A stretch of 64,000 bases of DNA, from the NCBI RefSeq assembly GCF_021462265.1, contig NZ_JAJONF010000003.1, positions 62,001-126,000 on the forward strand. The letters are read 5' to 3'. A model generated the notes under the pieces. That model was not told the DNA's origin. It saw only the letters and a program-made list of their open reading frames with translations, and did not search any database. Source of the stretch: Streptomyces shenzhenensis. Lineage in GTDB: Bacteria > Actinomycetota > Actinomycetes > Streptomycetales > Streptomycetaceae. How positions within the stretch are numbered: position 1 is the first letter of the stretch; every line of letters begins with the position of its first letter. Shown here in pieces: positions 9,613 through 17,994 of this stretch. Position numbers and translations under genes: made by a program.

Positions 9613-10905
9613 GTGGCAGAGGACACGACGGCCGGGGCGGACAACCGAGGTCTCTTCGACGACTTCGGCGCCTTCCGGACCCCGACCACCGACGACTTCA
9701 CCTCCGTACTGACCCACGGTCTGGTCGCCCCCGACGCCAACGTCCTGTTGAACCTGTACCGCTACACCGAGCAGGCGCGCGGCGACCTGCTGCGCGCTCT
9801 CGGCGCCGTGGAGGACCGGCTGTGGGTGCCTCACCAGGTCCTCGTGGAGTTCTGGCGGAACCGCGAGAGCACCCTCAGCGACGCGCGGTCGTCCGGTGCG
9901 CAGGCCGCCGAGGACATGGCCGGTCACGCGGACCAGGCGGAGCGCACCCTGCGTACCTGGGCCAATCGCGTGGCCCTGCCGGAGGAGGAGACCGACCGCC
10001 TGCGCAGCCAGCTGAACGAGGTCTTCGACGACGTGCAGGAGGCGATCGTCAAGGTCGGCGAGGGTGAGTGGCAGAACATCACCCACGACACGAGCTCCGA
10101 TCCGGTCATCGCGGAACTGGAGCCCGCGCTCGACGGCCGGGTCGGTGCTCCACTGGATCCGCGGGACCACGACAAGGCGATCGCGGAGGGCATGCGCCGC
10201 GTCGAGAAGCGGCTGCCTCCGGGCTACATGGACAAGACCAAGGAAGGCGTGGGAGCCGCCGCCGACTATCTCGTGTGGGAGCAGATCCTCCGGGAGGCCG
10301 GCCGCCGCCAGTGCGACGTGCTGTTCGTGACAGCGGATGTCAAAGAGGACTGGTGGCGCAAGGAGCAGGGTTTCAACCGCGGCCCCCGGCCTGAACTGAC
10401 CGAGGAGCTGAGGACCCGGGGTGGCGGCCGGCTTTTCATGCTCACGCCCAAGCAGTTCCTGGAGATCGCCGCGCCGATCCTGGAGTTCGGTCTCCGGGAG
10501 GGATCCGTCGAGGACATCGAACGCGTCGAGCGGATCGGGACGGAGGACGGGACCTACGGGGGCTGGACGACCGACGCGCTCCAGGAACTCTTCGACCGGC
10601 TGACGTACGAGAACTACGCTGACCGGGTCGCCGTCATCAAGTACGCCGCCGAGATGGACGGCGTCGCGGACGCCAAGAGCGTCTACGACATCTGCCACTA
10701 CCCCGATGGCCGCTCCCTCAAAGGCTTCACCAAGCCGGTCACCCGCATCACCGGCCTGCTGCGCAACCTGGGCAAGATCCCGGAGTCGGCCGTCCAGGTC
10801 CTGAAGGCCGAATACGACGCGGGCCCCGGCCGCGCGTCCGGCTTCTCCGTCCACCCCCTCCTCGTACCGCTCGTCAACGAGCTGGGAGACGAGGACGAAT
10901 CGTGA
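9613..10905 (+). CDS. PIN-like domain nuclease (PIN_8 / DUF4935 type)
   Basis: 430 residues. The N-terminal half carries PIN-like landmarks: GLVAPDANVLLNLYRYT (first acidic residue), VPHQVLVEFWRNRES (conserved Glu), and CDVLFVTADVKEDWW, the 'fvTxDxKeDWw' motif typical of PIN_8 proteins. PIN-fold proteins are metal-dependent RNases. This subfamily occurs as a stand-alone protein in accessory and defence regions. The C-terminal ~170 residues, after the EDIERVERIG region, are not recognised. The GTG at 9613 was chosen because a GGGGG tract lies 4-8 bases upstream. An in-frame ATG at 9499 would give a longer, low-quality N-terminus. Confidence 0.8.
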   Translation: MAEDTTAGADNRGLFDDFGAFRTPTTDDFTSVLTHGLVAPDANVLLNLYRYTEQARGDLLRALGAVEDRLWVPHQVLVEFWRNRESTLSDARSSGAQAAEDMAGHADQAERTLRTWANRVALPEEETDRLRSQLNEVFDDVQEAIVKVGEGEWQNITHDTSSDPVIAELEPALDGRVGAPLDPRDHDKAIAEGMRRVEKRLPPGYMDKTKEGVGAAADYLVWEQILREAGRRQCDVLFVTADVKEDWWRKEQGFNRGPRPELTEELRTRGGGRLFMLTPKQFLEIAAPILEFGLREGSVEDIERVERIGTEDGTYGGWTTDALQELFDRLTYENYADRVAVIKYAAEMDGVADAKSVYDICHYPDGRSLKGFTKPVTRITGLLRNLGKIPESAVQVLKAEYDAGPGRASGFSVHPLLVPLVNELGDEDES

Positions 10906-10969
10906 CCGCCGACCGGGTATCTCCCGGCACGTAGGAAGTCGGCGAAGCCGCGTTGTTACCCTCCGCGTC

Positions 10970-11233
10970 ATGCCTCATGCAGCAGCGCGGGAGATGCGCT
11001 CCCCGATCCTGTCGATCCACCCGTACGTACCGGCCGTTGAGCAACAGGGCGATGTGATCTGCTCCATGGCCTCACGAGGCGACTGCGACCACAAGCTCGT
11101 CGCGGAAGTGCGACCCGAGTTCAGCGACGGCACCTCTCCCCGCTGGAGGGTGTGCGGCGAGTGGCTGACGAGCCACCCGTCAGCCATCGCCCACATCACC
11201 ACGAACGGCTTCCAGGAGCCCGCTGTCCCTTGA
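10970..11233 (+). CDS. small hypothetical protein
   Basis: 87 residues with four cysteines or cysteine-like positions near the middle (ICSMASRGDCDHK, WRVCGEW) but no recognised domain. No ribosome-binding site precedes the ATG. Instead TACCCT, a -10-like hexamer, ends 7 bases before it, so a leaderless transcript is plausible, as is common in Streptomyces. Codon third positions are GC-rich, which supports coding. Function unknown. It lies downstream of the PIN-like gene but with its own apparent promoter. Confidence 0.5.
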   Translation: MPHAAAREMRSPILSIHPYVPAVEQQGDVICSMASRGDCDHKLVAEVRPEFSDGTSPRWRVCGEWLTSHPSAIAHITTNGFQEPAVP

Positions 11234-11263
11234 CGGATCAGTGCCGGAGCCCTGCGGCGGCGA

Positions 11264-11491
11264 CTACGCCGGCCGATAGACGGCCTGGCCCGGGTCCGGC
11301 CTCACGATCACGCCGTCCTGGGCGAGCTCGCGCAGGTTGCGGCGGGCCTCCTTGCCCGCGGCATCGTCGTCCGCCGGCCGGTACCCGGCGACTCGTAGAG
11401 CCAGTACGGCACGTTCGGTGTCCCAGCTGCCTCCCAGTGCCTGGATCACCGCGGCGAGCGCCTGCTTGTGCGTCAACGGCTTCTCGGTCAT
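11264..11491 (-). CDS. small winged-helix-like hypothetical protein
   Basis: 75 residues, starting MTEKPLTHKQALAAVIQALG. The pattern of helices ending in RRNLRELAQDGVIVRPDPGQ and AVYRPA resembles a short winged-helix (helices, then a beta-hairpin 'gvIvR...yr'). The ATG at 11491 has an excellent ribosome-binding site (GGAAGGGGAGGG about 5 bases upstream), which decides against the longer frame from 11530. It is convergent with the gene at 10970 and divergent from the toxin-antitoxin pair at 11725. A DNA-binding role is inferred only from predicted fold. Confidence 0.6.
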   Translation of the reverse strand: MTEKPLTHKQALAAVIQALGGSWDTERAVLALRVAGYRPADDDAAGKEARRNLRELAQDGVIVRPDPGQAVYRPA

Positions 11492-11724
11492 CTCACCCTC
11501 CCCTTCCGAAAATCCGCCACAGCATGGCACACGGCGGCAGGGCCCCAGGCGGCCGGAGCAGCTCGGAAGCGGAAATCGACCCGCTGCGATGCTCGACAGC
11601 GGCGAGAGAACCCGGGACCGGCTGCCTGCGGCCGACCGTTCGCGAGGCGGGTAACCGGTCCACCGCCCCGCGCCCCTCTTCTGGGTGATAGCGCCAGGTC
11701 GAGTTTCGAAGTAGTTTCAAAGTC

Positions 11725-12204
11725 ATGAGTGCCGAGAGTGCAGCCGTGAACTTCTCCGAGCTGGTGAACAAGAACAAGCAGACGCTTGCCCGGCTCCAGG
11801 AATCGCCGAGACTGCTCCTGCACCGCAGAGACGGCGAGGATCTTGTCCTCACCACCGCGTCGCGGGCCGAGCAGGACCAGACCGTGGTGTCGGCGGCCAC
11901 CCGGATGCTGGTCGCGATGGCTCGCCGGGAGCCGGGCAGCATGGAACTGCTCCTCGACATACTGCCGGACGCATTCCCGTGGGTCCGATTCCTGCCCGAG
12001 CCCGATCTCCACGCCTTCGCCGTCGAACTGGTCGACACCATGCGCGCCGCCGACTCCCTCGGCAACAGCGCGTCCGTCGCCCAGTTGCTCATCGCCTGGC
12101 AGCACACCGCCGAGGTCTACTCCGACCCCGAACTGCTGGCCGCGCTGACCAGGGATCACAGCGAAGACTACGGCCCGGTACCAGACCCTCAGGACGTGGC
12201 ATGA
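11725..12204 (+). CDS. Phd-like antitoxin-type protein
   Basis: 159 residues. The N-terminus (NFSELVNKNKQTLARLQESP, then LLLHRRDGEDLVLTTASRA) follows the Phd/YefM layout: a helix that sits on DNA, then the 'xxxxRRdgedlvL' strand. The C-terminal part is helical and probably binds the partner. Its stop overlaps the start of the next gene by 4 bases (ATGA), the classic antitoxin-toxin order. The promoter region has a near direct repeat, GTTTCGAA-GTA-GTTTCAAA, just before the ATG and no clear ribosome-binding site. That repeat could be an autoregulatory operator. Length is greater than most Phd proteins. Confidence 0.65.
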   Translation: MSAESAAVNFSELVNKNKQTLARLQESPRLLLHRRDGEDLVLTTASRAEQDQTVVSAATRMLVAMARREPGSMELLLDILPDAFPWVRFLPEPDLHAFAVELVDTMRAADSLGNSASVAQLLIAWQHTAEVYSDPELLAALTRDHSEDYGPVPDPQDVA

Positions 12205-12560
12205 CCGCGGGTCGCGGTGACCGCGCCGCACCTCCGGCACCAGAGGGCCACTGGGAAGTCCGGTTCGCCGACGCGGCCTCGGCCAAGGGTTGGGAGAACC
12301 TGGCCCAGCAGGCCCGCGAGAACACCTACCGCGCCTGGACCACCATGCGCACGGCCCCCAGGCCGGCCACCGAGACTCCCCGGCACCACCGCCTCAAGGG
12401 CGGCCTCGCGCATGGCACCCACCGCGGGCAGACCTGCGAGCAGTGGCAGATCGAGGTGACCGGCGGCGGCCGCATCTGGTACCTCCTCGACACGGCCCGG
12501 GAGACCTGCTGGATCACCTTCGCAGGTACGGGGCACCCGCGAGCCACAGACCAGCGCTGA
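12201..12560 (+). CDS. RelE/ParE-like toxin-type protein
   Basis: 119 residues, starting with an ATG that overlaps the antitoxin stop. WEVRFADAASAKGWENLAQQ, and later QWQIEVTGGGRIWYLLDTAR, fit the RelE/ParE plan: an N-terminal strand and helix, and C-terminal beta strands with a basic/aromatic surface. RelE-family toxins cleave mRNA on the ribosome and ParE-family toxins poison gyrase. The sequence alone does not say which. Coupling to the Phd-like gene upstream is the strongest evidence that it is a toxin. A short inverted repeat (ACCCGG/CCGGGT) at 12560-12576 may end the transcript. Confidence 0.6.
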   Translation: MTAGRGDRAAPPAPEGHWEVRFADAASAKGWENLAQQARENTYRAWTTMRTAPRPATETPRHHRLKGGLAHGTHRGQTCEQWQIEVTGGGRIWYLLDTARETCWITFAGTGHPRATDQR

Positions 12561-12763
12561 CCCGGGACAGCCGGGTAGGGCGGAACACTCACTCCTCGTC
12601 GCCCTGCGCGGGAGGCCGGGCACGACTTCCGTCACGTCGACGGGGGACGCCTGAGGGCGCGTGCCGCGTCCCGGTACGTACTCCGCTCGGGGCACCCATT
12701 GTCAGCGGTGCCCCCTATCGTTCTCACTGAACGCACTGTGCACGAATGGGGGAAATGGTGACC

Positions 12764-14581
12764 ATGGCCGACGACGGCACGCCGTACCCGGAGTTCCGGC
12801 TGAGGCTACCCAACGGCGGCCCCGAAGCCCGGGGACGGCTGTTGACCGAGAAGGGGACGAACGGGAGCCAGAAGTTCGTCGTCCTGGCCGGCTCTCCCGG
12901 CCGGTCCGAGGTGGTGCCCTCGTTCCCCGTGCGCATGCCGTCGTCCTACCGGCTGAGGCAGCGACTGATCGACGAAGGGGTCCTGGCGGAATCTGCCGAC
13001 TGGCCCGGCTGGCTGGAGACGACGCGGGACGTCGAGTGCAACTCGCCGTCGGCCGCCGCCGAGATCCTGGTCGGTCGCAGTGCCAACGGATGGCTGGAGT
13101 GGAAGACCGCCGACGGCCATCCGCTCTCCGACTATCTCGACCAGGTGTGGTGGGGACCCAACCGTGCCTGGCTGGTACGCGGCTCCAATGTCTCCGGCCT
13201 CGATCTCGTCCGGCGTGTGTGGCTGCCCGAGGGGCTGGTGACCCTGCGAGCACGTCACCTGCGACAGGGTGTCGAGCAGGGCATCAGCAAGGACCGGCTG
13301 CGCGCCGCCGTCGAGGAGGACTACGCCTCCACCGCGACGTACAACCAGAAGGTGCAGCTGGTCGAGGAACTGCACATGTTCCTGTCCCGGATGCGGCCCG
13401 GCGACACCATGTGCACCATCTCGGGCGGCCGGCTGTACATCGGCAAGATCACCGGAGACGCCGCGCAGCTCACTCCCGAGGACGGCCCGTCGGATCTGCA
13501 AAGGGCAGTGGACTGGGCGGAGGACGGGCACGCGTACGAGGACCTGCCCGAGGCGCTCCAGCAGAAGCTCTCCGCACAGCATGACGTCGTCGATCTGACC
13601 GCGGTGAAGGATCTCATCGACGGTCTGGGGATGAGCGACGAGGACCTGATCGAGGAGGCCGAGGCCGCCGATCGCGACCCGAGCGTGGAGATCCCCGCGC
13701 TCACCGCCCGGCGCGAACTGGAGCTGCCCGAGCCCACGGACGAGTTGGCCCGCGAACTCCTCGTGCACGACACCGCCTGGCTGCGCGAGGTGCGTGATCT
13801 GCTATGGGACGAACGGCAGTTGGTGCTGTACGGCCCGCCCGGGACCGGCAAGACGTATCTCGCCCTGAAGCTGGCCGAGTTCCTCGGCGGTGGGCCCGAG
13901 CAGGTCAAGCTCGTGCAGTTCCACCCCTCGTACGCGTACGAGGACTTCTTCGAGGGCTTCCGGCCGCAGGAGGACCCGCAGAGCCGGGAGGTCGCCTTCC
14001 GGCTCACCGCCGGCCCGCTGCGTGAACTCGCCGATCTGGCCTCGCGTGAGGGCAACCGGCACATCCCGCACTTCCTGATCATCGACGAGATCAACCGCGC
14101 CAACCTGGCGAAGGTCTTCGGCGAGCTGTACTTCCTGCTGGAGTACCGCAACAAGTCGGTCCGGCTGACGTACTCCGGCGACGACTTCGCGCTGCCGCCC
14201 AATCTCTTCGTGATCGGCACCATGAACACCGCCGACCGGTCGATCGCCCTCGTCGACGCGGCGATGCGCCGCCGCTTCGCCTTCGTCGAACTGTCCCCGC
14301 GCACCGAGCCGACGAGCGGGCTGCTGCGCCGCTGGCTCGCGCGCGAGGGCCGCGACGCCGAGCCGGCCAACCTGCTCGACCGGCTCAACTCCCGTATCGA
14401 CGATGCCGACTTCCGTATCGGGCCCTCGTATCTGATGAAGGCCGGTGTCTATCGGGAAGGCGGCCTGGAGCGGACGTGGCGGACCAAGATCCTTCCGCTG
14501 CTGGAGGAATACCACTACGGGGAGGGCGTGGACATCGAGAAGCGGTACGGTCTCGCGGCTCTGCGGGACTCGCTCGGGTGA
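12764..14581 (+). CDS. mcrB: McrB-like AAA+ NTPase with N-terminal DUF4357 domain
   Basis: About 605 residues. The first ~130 resemble DUF4357: MPSSYRLRQRLIDEGVLAE, and SPSAAAEILVGRSANGWLEW. The C-terminal half is an McrB-type AAA+ motor: Walker A YGPPGTGKTYL at ~357, Walker B LIIDEINRANLAKVFGELY at ~440, and the McrB signature GTMNTADRSIALVDAAMRRR at ~485. McrB translocates DNA using GTP and recruits McrC to cut modified DNA. The N-terminal domain sets target recognition, and here it is DUF4357 instead of the classical McrB domain. Several in-frame starts (12746, 12755, 12758, 12764) cluster. 12764 has GGGGGAA at the best distance. The stop overlaps the mcrC start. Confidence 0.88.
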   Translation: MADDGTPYPEFRLRLPNGGPEARGRLLTEKGTNGSQKFVVLAGSPGRSEVVPSFPVRMPSSYRLRQRLIDEGVLAESADWPGWLETTRDVECNSPSAAAEILVGRSANGWLEWKTADGHPLSDYLDQVWWGPNRAWLVRGSNVSGLDLVRRVWLPEGLVTLRARHLRQGVEQGISKDRLRAAVEEDYASTATYNQKVQLVEELHMFLSRMRPGDTMCTISGGRLYIGKITGDAAQLTPEDGPSDLQRAVDWAEDGHAYEDLPEALQQKLSAQHDVVDLTAVKDLIDGLGMSDEDLIEEAEAADRDPSVEIPALTARRELELPEPTDELARELLVHDTAWLREVRDLLWDERQLVLYGPPGTGKTYLALKLAEFLGGGPEQVKLVQFHPSYAYEDFFEGFRPQEDPQSREVAFRLTAGPLRELADLASREGNRHIPHFLIIDEINRANLAKVFGELYFLLEYRNKSVRLTYSGDDFALPPNLFVIGTMNTADRSIALVDAAMRRRFAFVELSPRTEPTSGLLRRWLAREGRDAEPANLLDRLNSRIDDADFRIGPSYLMKAGVYREGGLERTWRTKILPLLEEYHYGEGVDIEKRYGLAALRDSLG

Positions 14582-15789
14582 CGCACGTCATCGAACTCGT
14601 CGAGCACGCACCGGCCGTGGGCGTCCCGCTGCCGGACGCGGTCGGACGGGCACTGGCGGCCGGGGACATCGTGGACGCGGCCCCCGATCCGTACGTCCCG
14701 GGGCACTGGTCCCTGCGGGCCGGCAGCAAGGTCGGTGCCGTGGCGGTCGCGGTACCGGGCGGCGACGGGCCGGTGACCGTACGCGTCGCCCCCAAGGTCC
14801 CCATCGCCCGGCTGTTCTTCCTGCTCGGGTACAGCCTCGCCCCGAAGGGCGGATGGCGAGACGGGGAGGTAGATGTCACCGAGCATCGCGATCTGGTGCC
14901 CGCGCTCGCCCATGCCGTGGAACGGCAGATCGACCGGGCCCTGCGGCAGGGGCTCCTCCAGGGGTACCGGGTGACCAAGGAGACGTCCCTGGTCGTCCGG
15001 GGCCGCATCCGGGAAGCCGAGCAGATACGGCGGCGGTTCGGGGCGACGCTGCCGGTGGAGGTGGAGTACGACGAGTTCACCACCGACATCGCGGAGAACC
15101 GCCTGCTGCGCGCCGCCGTCGAGCGCCTCCTGCGGTTGCCCGGCGTACCCCACGACGTGCGTCGCGGACTGCTCCACCAGCGCGCCCGCCTGGCCGATGT
15201 CACGGTGATCGTGCGCGGTCGGCCGCTGCCCGCCTGGCAGCCGAACCGCCTCAACGCGCGCTACCAGCACGCCCTGCGTCTCGCCCGAGCCGTCCTGGAG
15301 AACGCCTCCGTCGAGCACGCGCCCGGCGGGCTGCACGTCGACGGGTTCCTGTTCGACATGAACAAGCTCTTCGAGGACTTCCTGACGGTGGCGCTGCGGG
15401 AGGCATGCCGTGGTCTCGGGCACTCGGCGCGGCTCCAGGATCCGCATCACCTCGACGAGGCGGCCGCGATCCGAATGAGGCCCGATTTCGTGCTGTACGA
15501 GCCCGGCGGTGCCCCGTGCGCCGTGGTGGACGCCAAATACAAGGCCGAGAAACGGGACGGTTTCCCGGACGCCGACCTCTACCAGATGCTGGCCTACTGC
15601 ACCGCCCTGGGCCTGCGCGAAGGCCACCTGGTGTACGCCAAGGGCAACGCGCCGCACGCGGCCCACACGGTGCGGCACGCGGGCATCGTCATCCACCAGC
15701 ACGCCCTCGACCTCGACCAGGAACCCTCCGGGCTGCTCTCGGACGTGGAGAAGGTGGCCGCCCGGCTGGTGAACACTCAGCGCGTATGA
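14578..15789 (+). CDS. mcrC: McrC-like endonuclease subunit
   Basis: 403 residues from a GTG that overlaps the mcrB stop (GTGA), indicating translational coupling. The N-terminal half is the McrC beta-rich adapter (PVTVRVAPKVPIARLFFLLG; DEFTTDIAENRLLRAAVERL). The C-terminal PD-(D/E)XK nuclease is visible as MRPDFVLYE at ~300 and AVVDAKYK at ~316, with QMLAYCTALG after it. McrC stimulates the McrB GTPase and supplies the nuclease site. Length and motifs look intact. Confidence 0.88.
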   Translation: MTHVIELVEHAPAVGVPLPDAVGRALAAGDIVDAAPDPYVPGHWSLRAGSKVGAVAVAVPGGDGPVTVRVAPKVPIARLFFLLGYSLAPKGGWRDGEVDVTEHRDLVPALAHAVERQIDRALRQGLLQGYRVTKETSLVVRGRIREAEQIRRRFGATLPVEVEYDEFTTDIAENRLLRAAVERLLRLPGVPHDVRRGLLHQRARLADVTVIVRGRPLPAWQPNRLNARYQHALRLARAVLENASVEHAPGGLHVDGFLFDMNKLFEDFLTVALREACRGLGHSARLQDPHHLDEAAAIRMRPDFVLYEPGGAPCAVVDAKYKAEKRDGFPDADLYQMLAYCTALGLREGHLVYAKGNAPHAAHTVRHAGIVIHQHALDLDQEPSGLLSDVEKVAARLVNTQRV

Positions 15790-15829
15790 TCGACTGCCGA
15801 GTGTCCGTTCAGGGTGGGGAGGGCGCCTC

Positions 15830-17965
15830 GTGCCGCAGCTCGCGTTCGCGAACAGCTTCTGGGAGAGCTACGACGTCCTGGAGCGGCCCGTCAAAGCCGG
15901 CGTGCGAAAGGCGATGCAGAAGTTCCAGCAGCTCACGGTCCCCGAACTGCAGGCGGACAAGGGCCTGCACCTGGAGTCCGTGGAGAACGCCCGCGACCGT
16001 CGCATGCGGACCATCCGCATCAACGACTTCTGGCGAGGCGTCGTCCTCGCCCCTGACGACGGCAGCGACGTCTTCCTGCTCGTCAACGTCGTCCCGCACG
16101 ACGACGCCTACACCTGGGCCGCGAAGCGGCTGTACACGACGAACTCCGCGACGCGGGCCCTGGAGGTCCGCAACGTCGCGGCGATCGAGCAGCTGACCCC
16201 GGCCCTGGAGAAAGCCGCCGCGGCCGCCGACTCACTGCTGTTCGCGAAGTACTCCGACACGGTGCTGCGCGAACTCGGCATCGACGACCAGGTGCTGAGG
16301 GCGGTGCGGACCATCGTCGACAAGGCGCAGCTGAGGGCCTTCGAGACGCTGCTGCCGGAGGACCAGTGCGAGGTGCTGCAGTACCTGGCCGAGGGGTTCA
16401 GCCCCGAAGAGGTGTACCGGGACGTGGTCGCCGTCCGGCGGCCCGTGGACGCGGGGCCCGACCCGGACGAGAGCCTGGCCGCCGTCATCGCCAACACCAC
16501 GAGCCGCATCACCCTGGTCACCGGCCCCGAGGAACTCGCCGACATCCTGGAGAAGCCGTTCGCGGCCTGGCGGGTGTTCCTGCACCCCTCGCAGCGCCGC
16601 GTCGCCTACCGTGTGTCGTACGGCGGCCCGGTACAGGTCACCGGCGGCCCCGGGACCGGCAAGACGGTCGCGGCACTGCACAGGGTCAAGCACCTGCTCA
16701 CCCGCTCCCCGGACACCCGCGTCCTGCTCACCACCTTCACCAACGCCCTGGCCGCGTCGCTGCGGGAGAACCTGTCCGTCCTGCTGGACGACGACGAGAC
16801 GCTGCTCGCCCGCGTCGAGGTGACCACGGTCAACGCCTACGCACACGCCATCGTGACCCGCCTCGACGGCCGGGCGCCCTCCCCGATCGGCGACCGGGAG
16901 GAACGACAGGTCTGGCAGCGGATCGTCAAGAAGCTCGGCCTGCCGTGGACGGAGCAGTTCCTGGCCCAGGAGTACCGCCACGTCGTCCTCGCCCAGGACC
17001 TGCGCACCCTGGACGACTACCGCGCGGCCTCCCGGCGCGGTCGCGGCAGCGCGCTGCCGCCGACCAGGCGGGAGCAGCTGTGGCCGGCCGTCGAGCTGTT
17101 CGAGTCCCTGCTGCGCGACCAGAAGGCCACCACCCACCTCAAGGTGTGCGCCCGTGCGGCCGAGCTCCTGGCCGCGTCCTCACCCACGCACGACCACGTC
17201 GTGGTCGACGAGGCACAGGACCTGCACCCGGCCCAGTGGCGCGTCCTGCGCGGCGCGGTGGCGCCCGGCAGCGACGACCTGTTCATCACCGGCGACCCGC
17301 ACCAGCGGATCTACGACTCGAAGGTCTCACTCGGTTCGCTCGGCATATCGGTGGCCGGGCGCACGCATCGCCTGCGCATCAACTACCGCAGTACGGAGGA
17401 GATCCTCGTCTGGTCGACGGACATCCTCGCTCCGGTGTCGGTCGACGACCTGGGCGGCGAGGGCAGCGACACCCTGGCGGGCTACCGCTCGCTGCTGCAC
17501 GGACGCAGGCCGCACGTGGACGGGTACGGGTCGGAGCAGGCGGAGATCGCGGCGCTCGTCGAGCGCATCGAGAACTGGATCGCGCAGGGCATCCGGCCGT
17601 CGGAGATCGGCGTGTGTGCCCGCTTCAACGTGCTGCTCGACAAGGCCTACGACAGGCTGGCCGCGGCCCGGGTACCGGTGGTCCGGGTCAGAGACAGTCC
17701 GGGGCCGGGTACGGACGGCGTACGGCTGGCCACCATGCACGCCATGAAGGGGCTGGAGTTCCGCTGCGTCGCCGTCCTTGGTGCGACGGCGAGCGCACTT
17801 CCCTTCGCCCGCGAAGTGACGCCGGCCGCCGTGGACGCGCTGCAGCACGACTCGGACCTGCTCCGGGAGCGATGCCTGCTGTTCGTGGCGTGCACACGGG
17901 CGCGGGAGGCGTTGGCGGTGTCGTGGAGCGGGACAGCCAGTCCGTTCGTTCCGCAGCCGCAGTGA
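15830..17965 (+). CDS. UvrD/Rep-type SF1 helicase with N-terminal RelE-like domain
   Basis: 711 residues. The first ~100 follow the RelE/HigB fold pattern: FWESYDVLERPVKAGVRKA, KGLHLESVENARDRRMRTIR, INDFWRGVV, and HDDAYTWAAKR. The rest is an SF1A helicase: Walker A TGGPGTGKTVAAL at ~273, Walker B VVVDEAQDLHPAQWRVL at ~458, ITGDPHQRIYDSK, LRINYRST, ATMHAMKGLEF and VACTRAREAL. GTG at 15830 has GGGGAGG about 9 bases upstream. It follows mcrC by 40 bases on the same strand, so it is probably a third component of the restriction operon. The RelE-like part could be a toxin-like effector or an RNA/ribosome contact. Its activity is inferred from fold only. Confidence 0.82.
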   Translation: MPQLAFANSFWESYDVLERPVKAGVRKAMQKFQQLTVPELQADKGLHLESVENARDRRMRTIRINDFWRGVVLAPDDGSDVFLLVNVVPHDDAYTWAAKRLYTTNSATRALEVRNVAAIEQLTPALEKAAAAADSLLFAKYSDTVLRELGIDDQVLRAVRTIVDKAQLRAFETLLPEDQCEVLQYLAEGFSPEEVYRDVVAVRRPVDAGPDPDESLAAVIANTTSRITLVTGPEELADILEKPFAAWRVFLHPSQRRVAYRVSYGGPVQVTGGPGTGKTVAALHRVKHLLTRSPDTRVLLTTFTNALAASLRENLSVLLDDDETLLARVEVTTVNAYAHAIVTRLDGRAPSPIGDREERQVWQRIVKKLGLPWTEQFLAQEYRHVVLAQDLRTLDDYRAASRRGRGSALPPTRREQLWPAVELFESLLRDQKATTHLKVCARAAELLAASSPTHDHVVVDEAQDLHPAQWRVLRGAVAPGSDDLFITGDPHQRIYDSKVSLGSLGISVAGRTHRLRINYRSTEEILVWSTDILAPVSVDDLGGEGSDTLAGYRSLLHGRRPHVDGYGSEQAEIAALVERIENWIAQGIRPSEIGVCARFNVLLDKAYDRLAAARVPVVRVRDSPGPGTDGVRLATMHAMKGLEFRCVAVLGATASALPFAREVTPAAVDALQHDSDLLRERCLLFVACTRAREALAVSWSGTASPFVPQPQ

Positions 17966-17994
17966 CAGCGCTGTCCTGGTGATACGACGGAAAA

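Noticed and set aside
17964..17975. Perfect palindrome GACAGCGCTGTC between helicase and methylase stops
   Set aside because: It partly overlaps the helicase stop codon and is only 12 bases, too short to call a terminator or operator.
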